This document shows, in pieces, positions 42,655-50,726 of a stretch of 64,000 nucleotides of DNA; position 1 is the stretch's first letter; each line of letters starts with the position of its first letter. The stretch comes from Pseudomonadota bacterium (GTDB taxonomy: Bacteria > Desulfobacterota > Desulfovibrionia > Desulfovibrionales > Desulfovibrionaceae). The DNA lies in contig JAEWQB010000001.1 of assembly GCA_023460395.1 (NCBI GenBank), forward strand, positions 52,806 to 116,805. Direction: 5' to 3'. Both the position numbers and the translations under genes were made by a program. Under the pieces are notes generated by a model, which was not told where the DNA came from, did no database searches, and saw only the letters and a program-made list of their open reading frames with translations.

Positions 42655-43439
42655 TACGCCGCCCCCAGAAATCCGGTCAGGGGAGAGGAGGCATGCGCGT
42701 GACCCGCCCGCACCGGACCTGCTCCCGCGAGATACGCCTGTCTGCCTGCCCGGACCGCCGCTCCGAAGGCTTCCGCCATGGCAACGGGATCTGCGGCGGT
42801 GGCAATGGCGGTGTTCACAAGGCAGGCAGCCGCCCCCATTTCCATAGCCTCACACGCTTCAGAAGGCTTACCTATTCCGGCATCCACCACAATGGGCACC
42901 GCTATTTCCTCAATAAGAATACCAATCATCTCTTTGGTGCGCAGTCCCCGGTTGGTGCCAATGGGAGCACCTAACGGCATAATAGCCGCAGCTCCCGCGT
43001 TTTGCAGATCGCGGGCCACGTACAAATCCGGGTTCATGTAGGGCAGCACTACAAAGCCCTCTTTGACCAACATTTCCGTGGCGCGGGCTGTTTCATACCC
43101 ATCCGGCAACAGAAACCGGTTGTCGGCGATAACCTCAATCTTAATCCAATTACCACATCCGGCGGCGCGGGCCAGTCGGGCTATACGCACAGCCTCATCG
43201 GCGTCGCGCGCACCGGACGTGTTGGGCAGGAGCCGCATGTGCGAAGGAATGTGCTGCATCACATTCTCCGATCCGGTTCGCATATCCACCCTTCGCAGGG
43301 CCACCGTGATAACCTGAGAACCAGAGACGCGGCAAACGTCAGGGATGACAGCATCGGAGCCGTATTTTCCAGTACCGATGAACAATCGGCTTTCCAGCGC
43401 CGTACCACCGATAACCAGAGTGTCGTTGTTGTGTTCCAC
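42654..43439 (-). CDS. thiG: Thiazole synthase
   Basis: ThiG condenses DXP, dehydroglycine and sulfur from ThiS-thiocarboxylate into the thiazole. The Schiff-base lysine is K100 in 'GNWIKIEV', with 'NTSGARDADEAVRIARLAR', 'MPLGAPIGTNRGL' and 'VVDAGIGKPSEACEAMEMGA' all conserved. Length 261. It starts at GTG 43439, sharing one base with the thiS stop (TAGTG). Tight overlaps throughout thiSGHF indicate translational coupling. Confidence 0.96.
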   Translation of the reverse strand: MEHNNDTLVIGGTALESRLFIGTGKYGSDAVIPDVCRVSGSQVITVALRRVDMRTGSENVMQHIPSHMRLLPNTSGARDADEAVRIARLARAAGCGNWIKIEVIADNRFLLPDGYETARATEMLVKEGFVVLPYMNPDLYVARDLQNAGAAAIMPLGAPIGTNRGLRTKEMIGILIEEIAVPIVVDAGIGKPSEACEAMEMGAAACLVNTAIATAADPVAMAEAFGAAVRAGRQAYLAGAGPVRAGHAHASSPLTGFLGAA

Positions 43440-43639
43440 TAGCCCCCTCCTACGAAGTGCAGGATTTCAAGTTCATCCCCTTGGGAAAGCCGAATCGTCT
43501 CCCAGTCTTCAGCCGACACGATGGAACGGTTATGCTCCACCACCACGGAACGCGCATCCAGCCTCCTGCCCGCCAGAAAAGCGGCCAAAGTAATATTAGG
43601 CGGACATTCCGTCTCTTCTCCATTCACGCGAAGAATCAT
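43439..43639 (-). CDS. thiS: Sulfur carrier protein ThiS
   Basis: A 66-residue ubiquitin-like protein ending in Gly-Gly(-Gly) ('LEILHFVGGG'), the tail that is adenylated by ThiF and thiocarboxylated. 'VNGEETECPPNITLAAFL' and 'VVVEHNRSIVSAEDW' fit the family. ATG 43639 has GGGAG at 4-5 nt. It lies immediately downstream of the second TPP-riboswitch terminator. Confidence 0.93.
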   Translation of the reverse strand: MILRVNGEETECPPNITLAAFLAGRRLDARSVVVEHNRSIVSAEDWETIRLSQGDELEILHFVGGG

Positions 43640-43658
43640 ACAACTCCCGGTTCATGCC

Positions 43659-43692
43659 AAAAAAAGAGGCCTACCCTGCTGGGTAAGCCTCT
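43659..43692 (-). terminator. Terminator of TPP riboswitch 2
   Basis: On the minus strand, a 12-bp stem (43681-43692 with 43665-43676) with a 4-nt loop, followed by seven T. It lies between the proximal riboswitch and thiS, so it is the expression platform for the operon. Confidence 0.92.
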
Positions 43693-43754
43693 GGATTCGA
43701 CAAAGGGCACCGCCCGGCGCACAACGCCAAAGCGAATCTTTGTCCACACCGGAA

Positions 43755-43845
43755 GCTTCCCTGCGGCGGTACGAACCGCATCAGGTTCCCGGGGTCTGGG
43801 CTATGCCCACTCTCAGCCTGCCACCATGGCGGCAGGTTCCCCCAG
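43755..43845 (-). ncRNA. TPP (THI-box) riboswitch 2, proximal to thiS
   Basis: Minus-strand sequence carries the TPP aptamer core: GGGGAACC, then CTGAGAGTGGG, CAGACCC, GAACCTGATGCGGTT and GCAGGGAAGC, in the usual order. It binds thiamine pyrophosphate and is followed by the terminator at 43659-43692, giving repression of thiSGHFE when TPP is abundant. Confidence 0.95.
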
Positions 43846-44008
43846 CTTCTCGCATACTCACTGCGCATACGCGGCATTCGCGCATGGCACTGCCAAACTC
43901 TCTGCCAACTGTTCGCAGACGCCCGCCAGTGTCTGGCATCCGCCCACTGGCAGCAGGTATCGCTGTGGCACCCCGCAGGGCGCACCGCGACCGGAATACA
44001 GTCAACAC

Positions 44009-44039
44009 AAAAAAACGCCTGCCCCGTAAGGCAAGCGTT
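44009..44039 (-). terminator. Terminator of TPP riboswitch 1
   Basis: On the minus strand, a 10-bp stem AACGCTTGCC / GGCAGGCGTT (one G-T) with a 6-nt loop and at least seven T. It lies between the two TPP aptamers, so the distal aptamer has its own expression platform. Confidence 0.92.
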
Positions 44040-44150
44040 GGCATTCAATAACACCCCGCGTTCCAGAGAATCCACCGTTTGGCCTGCCGTTACGCCCGAC
44101 CAGTTAAGGCCCCGCGCAACCGCACTCTGGTTCGCATGTGTTCCGTGCCA

Positions 44151-44245
44151 GCTTCCCTCCGCCGGTGTAACCCGTCTCAGGTTCAAAGGGTCTGGGAGTT
44201 CCCACTCTCAGCTGCGCCGACGTACTGCCATGCGCTGCTCCCCTA
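44151..44245 (-). ncRNA. TPP (THI-box) riboswitch 1, distal
   Basis: Minus-strand sequence carries a second complete aptamer core: GGGGAGC, CTGAGAGTGGGA, CAGACCC, GAACCTGAGACGGGTT and GGAGGGAAGC. It is the first structured element after the predicted promoter. With riboswitch 2 it forms a tandem, two-terminator leader of roughly 600 nt. Confidence 0.95.
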
Positions 44246-44258
44246 GCTGTTATCCGCG

Positions 44259-44287
44259 AAGCTACTCCCCTCTTTTTATGATGTAAA
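44259..44287 (-). promoter_or_regulatory. Candidate promoter of the thi operon
   Basis: On the minus strand, -35 TTTACA (5 of 6), a 17-bp spacer and -10 TAGCTT (about 3 of 6). The implied start, near 44252, is only about 7 nt before the first aptamer, which fits a riboswitch leader. Confidence 0.45.
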
Positions 44288-44373
44288 GCGGTTTTCTTTC
44301 TCCGCTATACACCTCTTGCCGCGCTACAGAGAAACGCATAATCTTGCGGCAACGTACTTTTGAAGGAGCGCCC

Positions 44374-45165
44374 ATGCCTGAAACCAAACCCGTTGCTCGC
44401 CCTGCCGCCATACCACATCGTCACCGCTGTGCCTCAGTTACGCCGTGTCCGGTGCCCCCCCAAAAACGCCCCTTCCGGGTTTTGGCCCCACTTCTCGCCA
44501 CGCTGGCGTGCCTGATAAGCGCGCACATGGCTTTACCCGCTCCCGCACTGGCACATAGAGTGAATATTTTTGGGTGGGTGGAGGGACCGGTAGTCCATAC
44601 CGAATCTCTGTTCAGCAACGGCAATAAGGCACGTAAAAGCCGCGTGAACGCCACCGAGGCGTACACGGGTATTTTGCTGGCGAACGGCACCACCGACGAA
44701 GACGGTCTATGGAGTTTCTCTCTCCCCCCGCAGGTTATCGAACGCGGGCCGGATATTTTGCTCTCGCTGAATGCCGGAGAAGGACACGCAGCCACATGGC
44801 TGATGGAGGGCGAAGAATTTTCCACCACCATGACGGACCCCTCTCCCGACCCGGAACCAGACATTCGCCTTGGCGAGGATGGCGGCATGGCCCCCGGCAT
44901 GGAGTCCGCGTTGTCGTCCGGGCAGCAGGAGGGAGCGGGGGGAAAACCCGCCACTCCCGCAGACAAACGCCTTCGCGCTATCATACGTGAAGAGGTGCGC
45001 AGCGCCGTGGAAGAAGCACTGGAACGCAAGCTGGCCCCCTTACGCCGCAAACTGGCGGAAGAAACCGAACCCGGCCCGTCATTGCGGGATATTATGGGGG
45101 GCATCGGCTACATTTTCGGGCTTGCGGGTGTGGCTGCGCTGGTTGCCTCGCGCCGTCGCCGCTAG
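44374..45165 (+). CDS. NikL/CbiL-like membrane-anchored periplasmic protein
   Basis: A 263-residue protein: an internal hydrophobic signal (about 38-60), a mature start 'AHRVNIFGWVEG' typical of NikL-type proteins of ECF nickel/cobalt transporters, a beta-rich domain with 'GTTDEDGLWSFSLP' and 'LSLNAGEGHAATW', an acidic linker, a coiled coil ('REEVRSAVEEALERKLAPLRRK') and a C-terminal membrane helix ('IGYIFGLAGVAALVASRRRR'). The N-terminal Ala-His could bind metal. No nikM/cbiM, Q or O gene is nearby, so it is an orphan here. ATG 44374 follows GAAGGAG at 5 nt. Confidence 0.72.
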   Translation: MPETKPVARPAAIPHRHRCASVTPCPVPPQKRPFRVLAPLLATLACLISAHMALPAPALAHRVNIFGWVEGPVVHTESLFSNGNKARKSRVNATEAYTGILLANGTTDEDGLWSFSLPPQVIERGPDILLSLNAGEGHAATWLMEGEEFSTTMTDPSPDPEPDIRLGEDGGMAPGMESALSSGQQEGAGGKPATPADKRLRAIIREEVRSAVEEALERKLAPLRRKLAEETEPGPSLRDIMGGIGYIFGLAGVAALVASRRRR

Positions 45166-45195
45166 GCATCGCCCCGCGCCCCGCCAGCCAGACGC

Positions 45196-46116
45196 TTACG
45201 CGTCCTTGCCGGTAACGCCATGAACGGTGGCGCGGATAGTTCCGTCAGGCAACGCATAGGCGTGGGCCATATGGTCCGTATTGTGGAATATGCCGTAATC
45301 CCCCTTGGGATTCAGCATAATAATGCCCGCATGCCCTTGAACACGGGCATGCAGCAGCTCTATCCCCATACGGGCCGCGCTCATGGCATCATGGCCTTCC
45401 AGATACCCGCAGGCAGACCGGCACATAAGAGTGCGGATAATACCTTCGCCAAACCCGGTAGCCGACGCACCGCCAAGCAGGTTGTCGCAGTACACCCCCG
45501 CCCCGCACAGGGGGGCGTCTCCCACTCTGCCGGGACGCTTGCCCGGTGTCCCGCCTGTGGAGGTGGATGCCGCCATGTTGCCATACACATCCAGCGCCAC
45601 GGCTCCCACTGTACCCTGCGGCACAGGTTTGAACGCATCGTGAGTGCAGTATCCCTGCTGGTTGCAAATGGTTTCAAACAGTTTCAGCTCCCGCTCTGTC
45701 ACCAGTGCGCGGGGATCACACTCCCGTAACCCCTGTTCTCTGGCAAACCGCTCCGCGCCTTCCCCCACCAAAAAGCAGAACTCCGTATCCATGAGCTTGC
45801 GGGCTATGTCCACGGGGGTCATGAACCGCCGCACAGCCGCCACCGCACCGAAGTTGAGATCGCGTCCGTCCATGATGGACGCATCCAATTCAATCTGCCC
45901 GTCGCTATTGAGCACCGCGCCGCGTCCGGCGTCAAACGTGGGGTCCATTTCCAGCACGTTTACAGCGGTCTGCACTGCGTCCAACGCGCTGGCTCCACGC
46001 CGCAGCATGTGCCACGCGCGTTCCACGGCTTCGCGACAACCGTCAATATGCGCCTGCTGACGCTCTGGGGGAATGGTCCATGCCCCGCCATGCACGATGA
46101 TTTTTGGCTCAGTCAC
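45196..46116 (-). CDS. iaaA: Isoaspartyl peptidase / plant-type L-asparaginase (Ntn hydrolase)
   Basis: An N-terminal-nucleophile hydrolase that self-cleaves before a Thr and hydrolyses beta-aspartyl dipeptides and asparagine. The nucleophile is T169 in 'VPQGTVGAVALD'; the N-terminal 'IIVHGGAW', 'FDAGRGAVLNSDGQIELDASIMDG' and 'GDAPLCGAGVYCDN' are family signatures. Length 306. It starts at GTG 46116 with AGGAG upstream. It lies 57 bp after glgB on the same strand and may share its transcript. Converges with the NikL-like gene (30-bp gap). Confidence 0.92.
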   Translation of the reverse strand: MTEPKIIVHGGAWTIPPERQQAHIDGCREAVERAWHMLRRGASALDAVQTAVNVLEMDPTFDAGRGAVLNSDGQIELDASIMDGRDLNFGAVAAVRRFMTPVDIARKLMDTEFCFLVGEGAERFAREQGLRECDPRALVTERELKLFETICNQQGYCTHDAFKPVPQGTVGAVALDVYGNMAASTSTGGTPGKRPGRVGDAPLCGAGVYCDNLLGGASATGFGEGIIRTLMCRSACGYLEGHDAMSAARMGIELLHARVQGHAGIIMLNPKGDYGIFHNTDHMAHAYALPDGTIRATVHGVTGKDA

Positions 46117-46173
46117 ACGCCGCTCCTGTTGTCCAAAGAGATAATACGCACCGAGGTATTACTGAGCATTGTG

Positions 46174-48108
46174 TCAGGAATCAAGCCCCTCCGGCAGGCC
46201 GGGAGCAAGGCAGAGTGCGCCAAGCGGCGGGAGCGTCAATTCCACAAAACAGCCCCCGCCAAAGGTGTCTTTCTGTGCGCGCGCCAGACCGCCGTTCCCC
46301 GTATTGGAACCACCGTAATGCGCACTGTCGGAATTTAAAATTTCCCGCCACATCCCGCCGGGAACGTCAGGACAAGCAAGACGGTAATGTTCGCGCACCA
46401 CCGGGGTGAAATTGAAGATCCACAACAGAGGACGCGCGTCCGGGGCCATGCGCAAGAAGCTGATCACCGATGCGGCGTAATCCGAAATGTCCACCCAGCG
46501 GAAGCCCGACCAATCGTGGTCGCGCCGGTGCATAGCTGGCTCATTACGCAAAAGGCGGTTCAGATCGCACAGCAACGTGCGTATGCCCTCGTGCGCGGGG
46601 AAGCCGCGTAGGCACCAATCCACTTCGCCCATGGCGTCCCATTCCTTCCACTGTCCGATTTCGCCGCCCATAAACAATAATTTTTTCCCCGGATGTGCCC
46701 ACATATAGGCATAGAGCAGCCGCAGATTTGCCTGCTGCCGCCACATATCGCCCGGCATTTTGGAAAGCAACGCGCCCTTTCCATGCACCACCTCATCATG
46801 AGAGAGCGGAAGTACAAAATTTTCTGAAAAGGCGTACAGCATGGAAAAAGTAAGATTTCCATGATGATGCGGTCTGTAAATGGGGTCTTTGCTCATATAG
46901 GCCAGCATGTCGTGCATCCAGCCCATGTTCCATTTAAATGTAAACCCCAGCCCGCCCGTATAAAGGGGACGGGAAACACCGGGCCACGAGGTGGATTCTT
47001 CCGCAATGACGCACGCGCCGGGAAATTCCGCATGCACCACCCTGTTCAGTTCACGTAAAAACGCCACGGCCTCTAAATTCTCCCGCCCGCCGTGACTGTT
47101 GGGTACCCACTCTCCCACCTTCCGTGAATAGTCGAGATACAGCATGGACGCCACGGCATCGATGCGCAAGCCATCCACATGGAACTCCCTCAACCAATAC
47201 AGCGCGTTGGCGAAGAGGAAATTCCGCACTTCATGGCGCCCATAGTTGAAGATATAGGTACCCCAATCGGGGTGCTCCCCCAACCGAGGGTCCAAATGTT
47301 CATACAGGGCACTGCCGTCAAATCTTCCCAGACACCAGTCATCTTTGGGGAAATGGGCGGGAACCCAATCTAAAATCACCCCGATGCCCGCCTGATGACA
47401 ACGGTCTACAAACGCCTTAAAGCCTTCCGGTGTGCCGAAACGGGAAGTGGGGGCGTAGTAATGACTGGTCTGATACCCCCACGACTCATCCAGCGGATGT
47501 TCCGCCATGGGCAGCAGTTCAATATGCGTGAACCCCATTTCCCGCACGTAGGGGATAAGCCTGTCCGCCAGTTCCCCGTAGGTCAAAAACCGTCGCGGTT
47601 CCCCATATGGGGCGGCATCACGCATCCACGAGCCAGCATGTATCTCGTAAATGGACAAAGGGGATTCCAGCGGCGGGCCCGTCTGACCACGGGCTTCCAT
47701 CCACGCGCCATCCGCCCATGCGTGGTTATCCAGATCCCATGTCACGGCTGCCACGCCGGGCCGAAGTTCGGCGAACAACGCCATAGGGTCTGTTTTGTAG
47801 ACGATGCGCCCATCTGCCCCATGGATGCCAAATTTATACAAGACGCCTTTTGTCATACCCGGCACAAAAGCCGCCCATATGCCGGAAGAGCCTACCGGAT
47901 ACAGCGGCATTTCCCCATACTGCCATTCCGTAAACGGACCAGTAAGGTGCACGGAGTGCGCGTTGGGTGCCCACACGGCAAAGCGATAGCCCGCTTCTCC
48001 CTCTTGTTCCGCGGCGTGCGCACCGAGGATGCGGTAAATATCCCAGTGTTCCCCTTCACCAAATAGGTAAAGATCGAACGGTTCGATAAAGGCCGGGCGT
48101 GTTTGCAT
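46174..48108 (-). CDS. glgB: 1,4-alpha-glucan branching enzyme
   Basis: Introduces alpha-1,6 branches into glycogen. N-terminal CBM48 module (about 25-120) and GH13 (subfamily 9) barrel. Catalytic nucleophile D317 in 'VDGLRIDAVASMLYLDY', acid/base E370 in 'CVIAEESTSWP', transition-state Asp in 'PLSHDEVVHGKG'. Length 644. It follows glgA by 67 bp on the same strand, forming a glycogen synthesis pair; glgC is not in this window. Confidence 0.97.
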   Translation of the reverse strand: MQTRPAFIEPFDLYLFGEGEHWDIYRILGAHAAEQEGEAGYRFAVWAPNAHSVHLTGPFTEWQYGEMPLYPVGSSGIWAAFVPGMTKGVLYKFGIHGADGRIVYKTDPMALFAELRPGVAAVTWDLDNHAWADGAWMEARGQTGPPLESPLSIYEIHAGSWMRDAAPYGEPRRFLTYGELADRLIPYVREMGFTHIELLPMAEHPLDESWGYQTSHYYAPTSRFGTPEGFKAFVDRCHQAGIGVILDWVPAHFPKDDWCLGRFDGSALYEHLDPRLGEHPDWGTYIFNYGRHEVRNFLFANALYWLREFHVDGLRIDAVASMLYLDYSRKVGEWVPNSHGGRENLEAVAFLRELNRVVHAEFPGACVIAEESTSWPGVSRPLYTGGLGFTFKWNMGWMHDMLAYMSKDPIYRPHHHGNLTFSMLYAFSENFVLPLSHDEVVHGKGALLSKMPGDMWRQQANLRLLYAYMWAHPGKKLLFMGGEIGQWKEWDAMGEVDWCLRGFPAHEGIRTLLCDLNRLLRNEPAMHRRDHDWSGFRWVDISDYAASVISFLRMAPDARPLLWIFNFTPVVREHYRLACPDVPGGMWREILNSDSAHYGGSNTGNGGLARAQKDTFGGGCFVELTLPPLGALCLAPGLPEGLDS

Positions 48109-48175
48109 GTCCTATCCGTTACTCCGTGTGTTCCGTCCCAAACATCTGGCCCGTGCGGCCTCTATTCCCAAAAAG

Positions 48176-49627
48176 CTAGACCATTCCCAGTTCGCGGTAC
48201 ACATCGACATATCTGCCCGCGGCATCCTGCCACGTGAATTCCTTGCTCATGGCACGGCGGACCATGGCCTGCCACGCATCCGGCATGGTACGCCACACCG
48301 CTACAGCCTGCATGACGGCCTCTAAAAAGGAACGGGAATCGGACCGTTGGAAAATGAATCCCGTGGCCTCTCTGTCCGGCCACGGGACAATGGTGTCTTT
48401 AAGTCCGCCCACCGCAGTGGCCACGGGTGGTGTGCCAAAACGTAACGCATACATCTGAGTCAGACCGCAAGGCTCGTACGTGGAAGGCATGAGGAAAATG
48501 TCGCACCCCGCCTGAATGCGGTGAGCCAGATCCTCAGTGTAGCTTACCAATGTGGCTAACCTGCCGGGATAGTCTTCCATCATGGCCAGCAAACGGGCTT
48601 CCTTTTCCAGATTCCCCTCACCCAGTATAACCACGCCCACATCCTGCCGCATCAGCTCTGGAAGAATTTCAATAAGCAGGTCCACTCCCTTTTGGCTGCG
48701 CAATCTTCCAATAAAGCCGAGAAGCGGCTTCCGCCGCAACGCGGGGTCTAAATTCAATTCCTTGATAAGGTTGGCCTTGCAGTTGCGTTTGCCCTTCAAG
48801 CTTGCACTGTCGTAGGTGCAGGGAAGAAAACGATTACTTTCCGGGTTCCAGATAGAGTAATCCGCCCCGTTCAAAATGCCGCGCAGCTTGTGCTGCCTCG
48901 CCCGCAGCACCCCGTCCAGCCCGCAGCCAAACGCAGGCGTAAGAATTTCCCGCGCGTAGCTGGGGGAAACCGCGCTTACCATGTCCGCGCAGGCGATGCC
49001 CCCCTTCAGGAAATTAAAATCGCCAAAAAATTCCACCCCATCCATGGCCCATGCCTGCGGGGGCAGCCCCGAACCTTCGAATAAGCGGGAAGAAAAGCGG
49101 CCTTGAAACGCCAGATTATGTATGGTGAGAACGCTGCGGGTGTCTTGCCAGTAGGGATCGCCCAGACGCCAGTAATACAGATAGGCGGCTACCAGCGAGG
49201 CTTGCCAGTCATGCACATGGAGAATCTGCGGCGCGGTGCCAAGCCGTTTGAGGAATTCCATAGTCGCGCGGCAAAAAAAGATAAACCGCTCGGCATTGTC
49301 AAAGTAGTCGCCCTTGTGGTCGTTGTAATAAAACCTGCGGTCAAAATATTCGCTACGGTGTACGAAATAAACGGGCATGCCATGAAAGTTGGCCTGAAAA
49401 ATATCTGCCGTAATCGGTCCCCACGGGTAGCCGACGTGGCAGTCTTCCCACGCCAAGTGCACTCCGAATTCGGCGGAGCCAAGACGCCCATAAAAAGGGG
49501 TAACCACCGCCGTGCGGATGCCCATCCGATGCAGCGTGAGAGGAAGCGCACCCAGCACATCGCCAAGCCCGCCAGTCTTAGAGAACGGGTACATTTCCGA
49601 CGTGACGAATACAACCTGAGGCCTCAT
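48176..49627 (-). CDS. glgA: Glycogen synthase (ADP-glucose, GT5)
   Basis: Extends alpha-1,4-glucan using ADP-glucose. The donor-binding 'SKTGGLGDVLGALP' (K17) is at the N-terminus, and the C-terminal 'MPSTYEPCGLTQMYALRFGTPPVATAVGGLKDTI' holds the GT-B E-x7-E region. Length 483 from ATG 49627, which matches the family; in-frame upstream residues to 49690 do not. A GGGGGTGG stretch lies upstream as ribosome-binding site. First gene of the likely glgA-glgB-iaaA transcript. Confidence 0.96.
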   Translation of the reverse strand: MRPQVVFVTSEMYPFSKTGGLGDVLGALPLTLHRMGIRTAVVTPFYGRLGSAEFGVHLAWEDCHVGYPWGPITADIFQANFHGMPVYFVHRSEYFDRRFYYNDHKGDYFDNAERFIFFCRATMEFLKRLGTAPQILHVHDWQASLVAAYLYYWRLGDPYWQDTRSVLTIHNLAFQGRFSSRLFEGSGLPPQAWAMDGVEFFGDFNFLKGGIACADMVSAVSPSYAREILTPAFGCGLDGVLRARQHKLRGILNGADYSIWNPESNRFLPCTYDSASLKGKRNCKANLIKELNLDPALRRKPLLGFIGRLRSQKGVDLLIEILPELMRQDVGVVILGEGNLEKEARLLAMMEDYPGRLATLVSYTEDLAHRIQAGCDIFLMPSTYEPCGLTQMYALRFGTPPVATAVGGLKDTIVPWPDREATGFIFQRSDSRSFLEAVMQAVAVWRTMPDAWQAMVRRAMSKEFTWQDAAGRYVDVYRELGMV

Positions 49628-49833
49628 TTTCCGCCACCCCCTGTCTTCTCTCCCGGCATACCGCCGCAGCACCGGCACGCTCTGCGCCAAGCGGCAATGC
49701 CGCGCAGAGTTCGCGCCAGTTTATCCCACCATAGAATTCCGACCACAGCTTGCCGGGCATGCGTTTGTCTACCCTACGCAAAATATGCGGAAAAAGCCAA
49801 TGCCCTTTCAAGCTTTTCGGTTAGCCGGACGCA

Positions 49834-50304
49834 TTATGCCGAGCTGCCGCGCAGGGGAACCAGTGCCCCAGATGTTACAAAATCCTGTACGATACGCGCA
49901 TGGTCAAAACAGAGCGGAGGCAGTGCCTCCGGTAAAAAAAACGCAACTGTGGCGGCATCATCCCCGGCCCTCAGCCCCTCAAGGGTTTTCGGAATTCCCA
50001 CAAATACGCAGCTCATCGTATGCCGGCGCGAATCGCGAGCCGGATCGGAGTACACCCCAAGCAGCCCGGCAAGGCGTACCCGCAGCCCGGTTTCTTCCTG
50101 TACCTCGCGCACGGCGGCGTGCTCCACCGTTTCCCCGTAGTCCACAAAGCCTCCGGGCAAGGCCCACCCATATGGAGGATTTTTGCGCTCCACCAGCAAT
50201 ACCCCACGCTCCGGCACATGGATAAGAACATCCACCGTGGGAGCCGGATTGCGGTATACTTCCACAGGATGTCCACACTGGGGGCAAGGACGTGTTTGCG
50301 ACAT
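49834..50304 (-). CDS. Nudix hydrolase with N-terminal zinc ribbon
   Basis: A 156-residue pyrophosphohydrolase. The Nudix box is complete: G52-x5-E58-x7-R66-E67-V-x-E70-E71-x-G73-L74, preceded by 'GWALPGGFVD'. The N-terminal 'CPQCG' is half of a zinc ribbon, and 'YRNPAPTVDVLIHV' is typical of ADP-ribose-type Nudix enzymes. Substrate not determined by sequence. It ends 206 bp from glgA. Confidence 0.88.
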   Translation of the reverse strand: MSQTRPCPQCGHPVEVYRNPAPTVDVLIHVPERGVLLVERKNPPYGWALPGGFVDYGETVEHAAVREVQEETGLRVRLAGLLGVYSDPARDSRRHTMSCVFVGIPKTLEGLRAGDDAATVAFFLPEALPPLCFDHARIVQDFVTSGALVPLRGSSA

Positions 50305-50368
50305 AGACTCCTCCTAAAAAAACAACGCGGCATCTCCTCGCATACAGCAACACTCCGCGATGCGATAT

Positions 50369-50408
50369 AAAAAAACGGCCTTTCGGGATGCCACTCCACG
50401 AAAGGCCG
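50369..50408 (-). terminator. Rho-independent terminator between tsaC and Nudix
   Basis: On the minus strand, a 10-bp stem CGGCCTTTCG / CGAAAGGCCG with a 13-nt loop is followed by seven T. It would end transcripts coming from tsaC, about 320 nt past its stop. Confidence 0.8.
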
Positions 50409-50482
50409 CTTTTGCAAAAGAAAGAAGGTAAGCAGGATAAAGCACATTGCGTGCCACTCTGGCAGTTCTGGCGCGAATTTTA

Positions 50483-50512
50483 TTAACGCACGTAATGACA
50501 GCATGTTATAAT
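50483..50512 (+). promoter_or_regulatory. Orphan extended -10 promoter
   Basis: A perfect extended -10, TGTTATAAT (TATAAT at 50507-50512), with -35 TTAACG (4 of 6) at 18-bp spacing. No plus-strand gene follows for about 1 kb (the next is rlmH at 51558), so it may drive a small RNA. Confidence 0.5.
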
Positions 50513-50726
50513 TTGTCTAGAAAACACACTGCTCCCGGACCCGTTCAACTTCTTGTACATAGTTTCACAGCACGCAGACTCTCCGGCAGAAGCAATTCAG
50601 ATTTTTGCACCATGCGAAAACGGATTGCCGGATTCTCCCTCCGTCTTTTTTCCCATCCACTCCCTTCCTGTCATTAGGCACCTCAACTCGCAGTTTGTCA
50701 TCAGGCAACGCCCGCTTTCCCCGCCG

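Larger units (their letters stand above)
50305..50726. other. Intergenic region between tsaC and the Nudix gene
   Basis: It contains a minus-strand terminator (50369-50408) and a plus-strand promoter-like sequence (50483-50512). Long overlapping frames here give no recognisable protein. A small RNA on the plus strand is possible. Confidence 0.5.

Noticed and set aside
43671..44186. 171-residue minus-strand frame across the thi leader
   Set aside because: It lies over most of both TPP aptamers and one terminator; structure and function of the leader explain the sequence.
49578..49811. 77-residue minus-strand frame between Nudix and glgA
   Set aside because: It overlaps the glgA start by 50 bp, has no good ribosome-binding site and degrades into low complexity.
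49103..50140. 345-residue plus-strand frame opposite glgA and Nudix
   Set aside because: Overlaps two recognised genes and resembles no protein.
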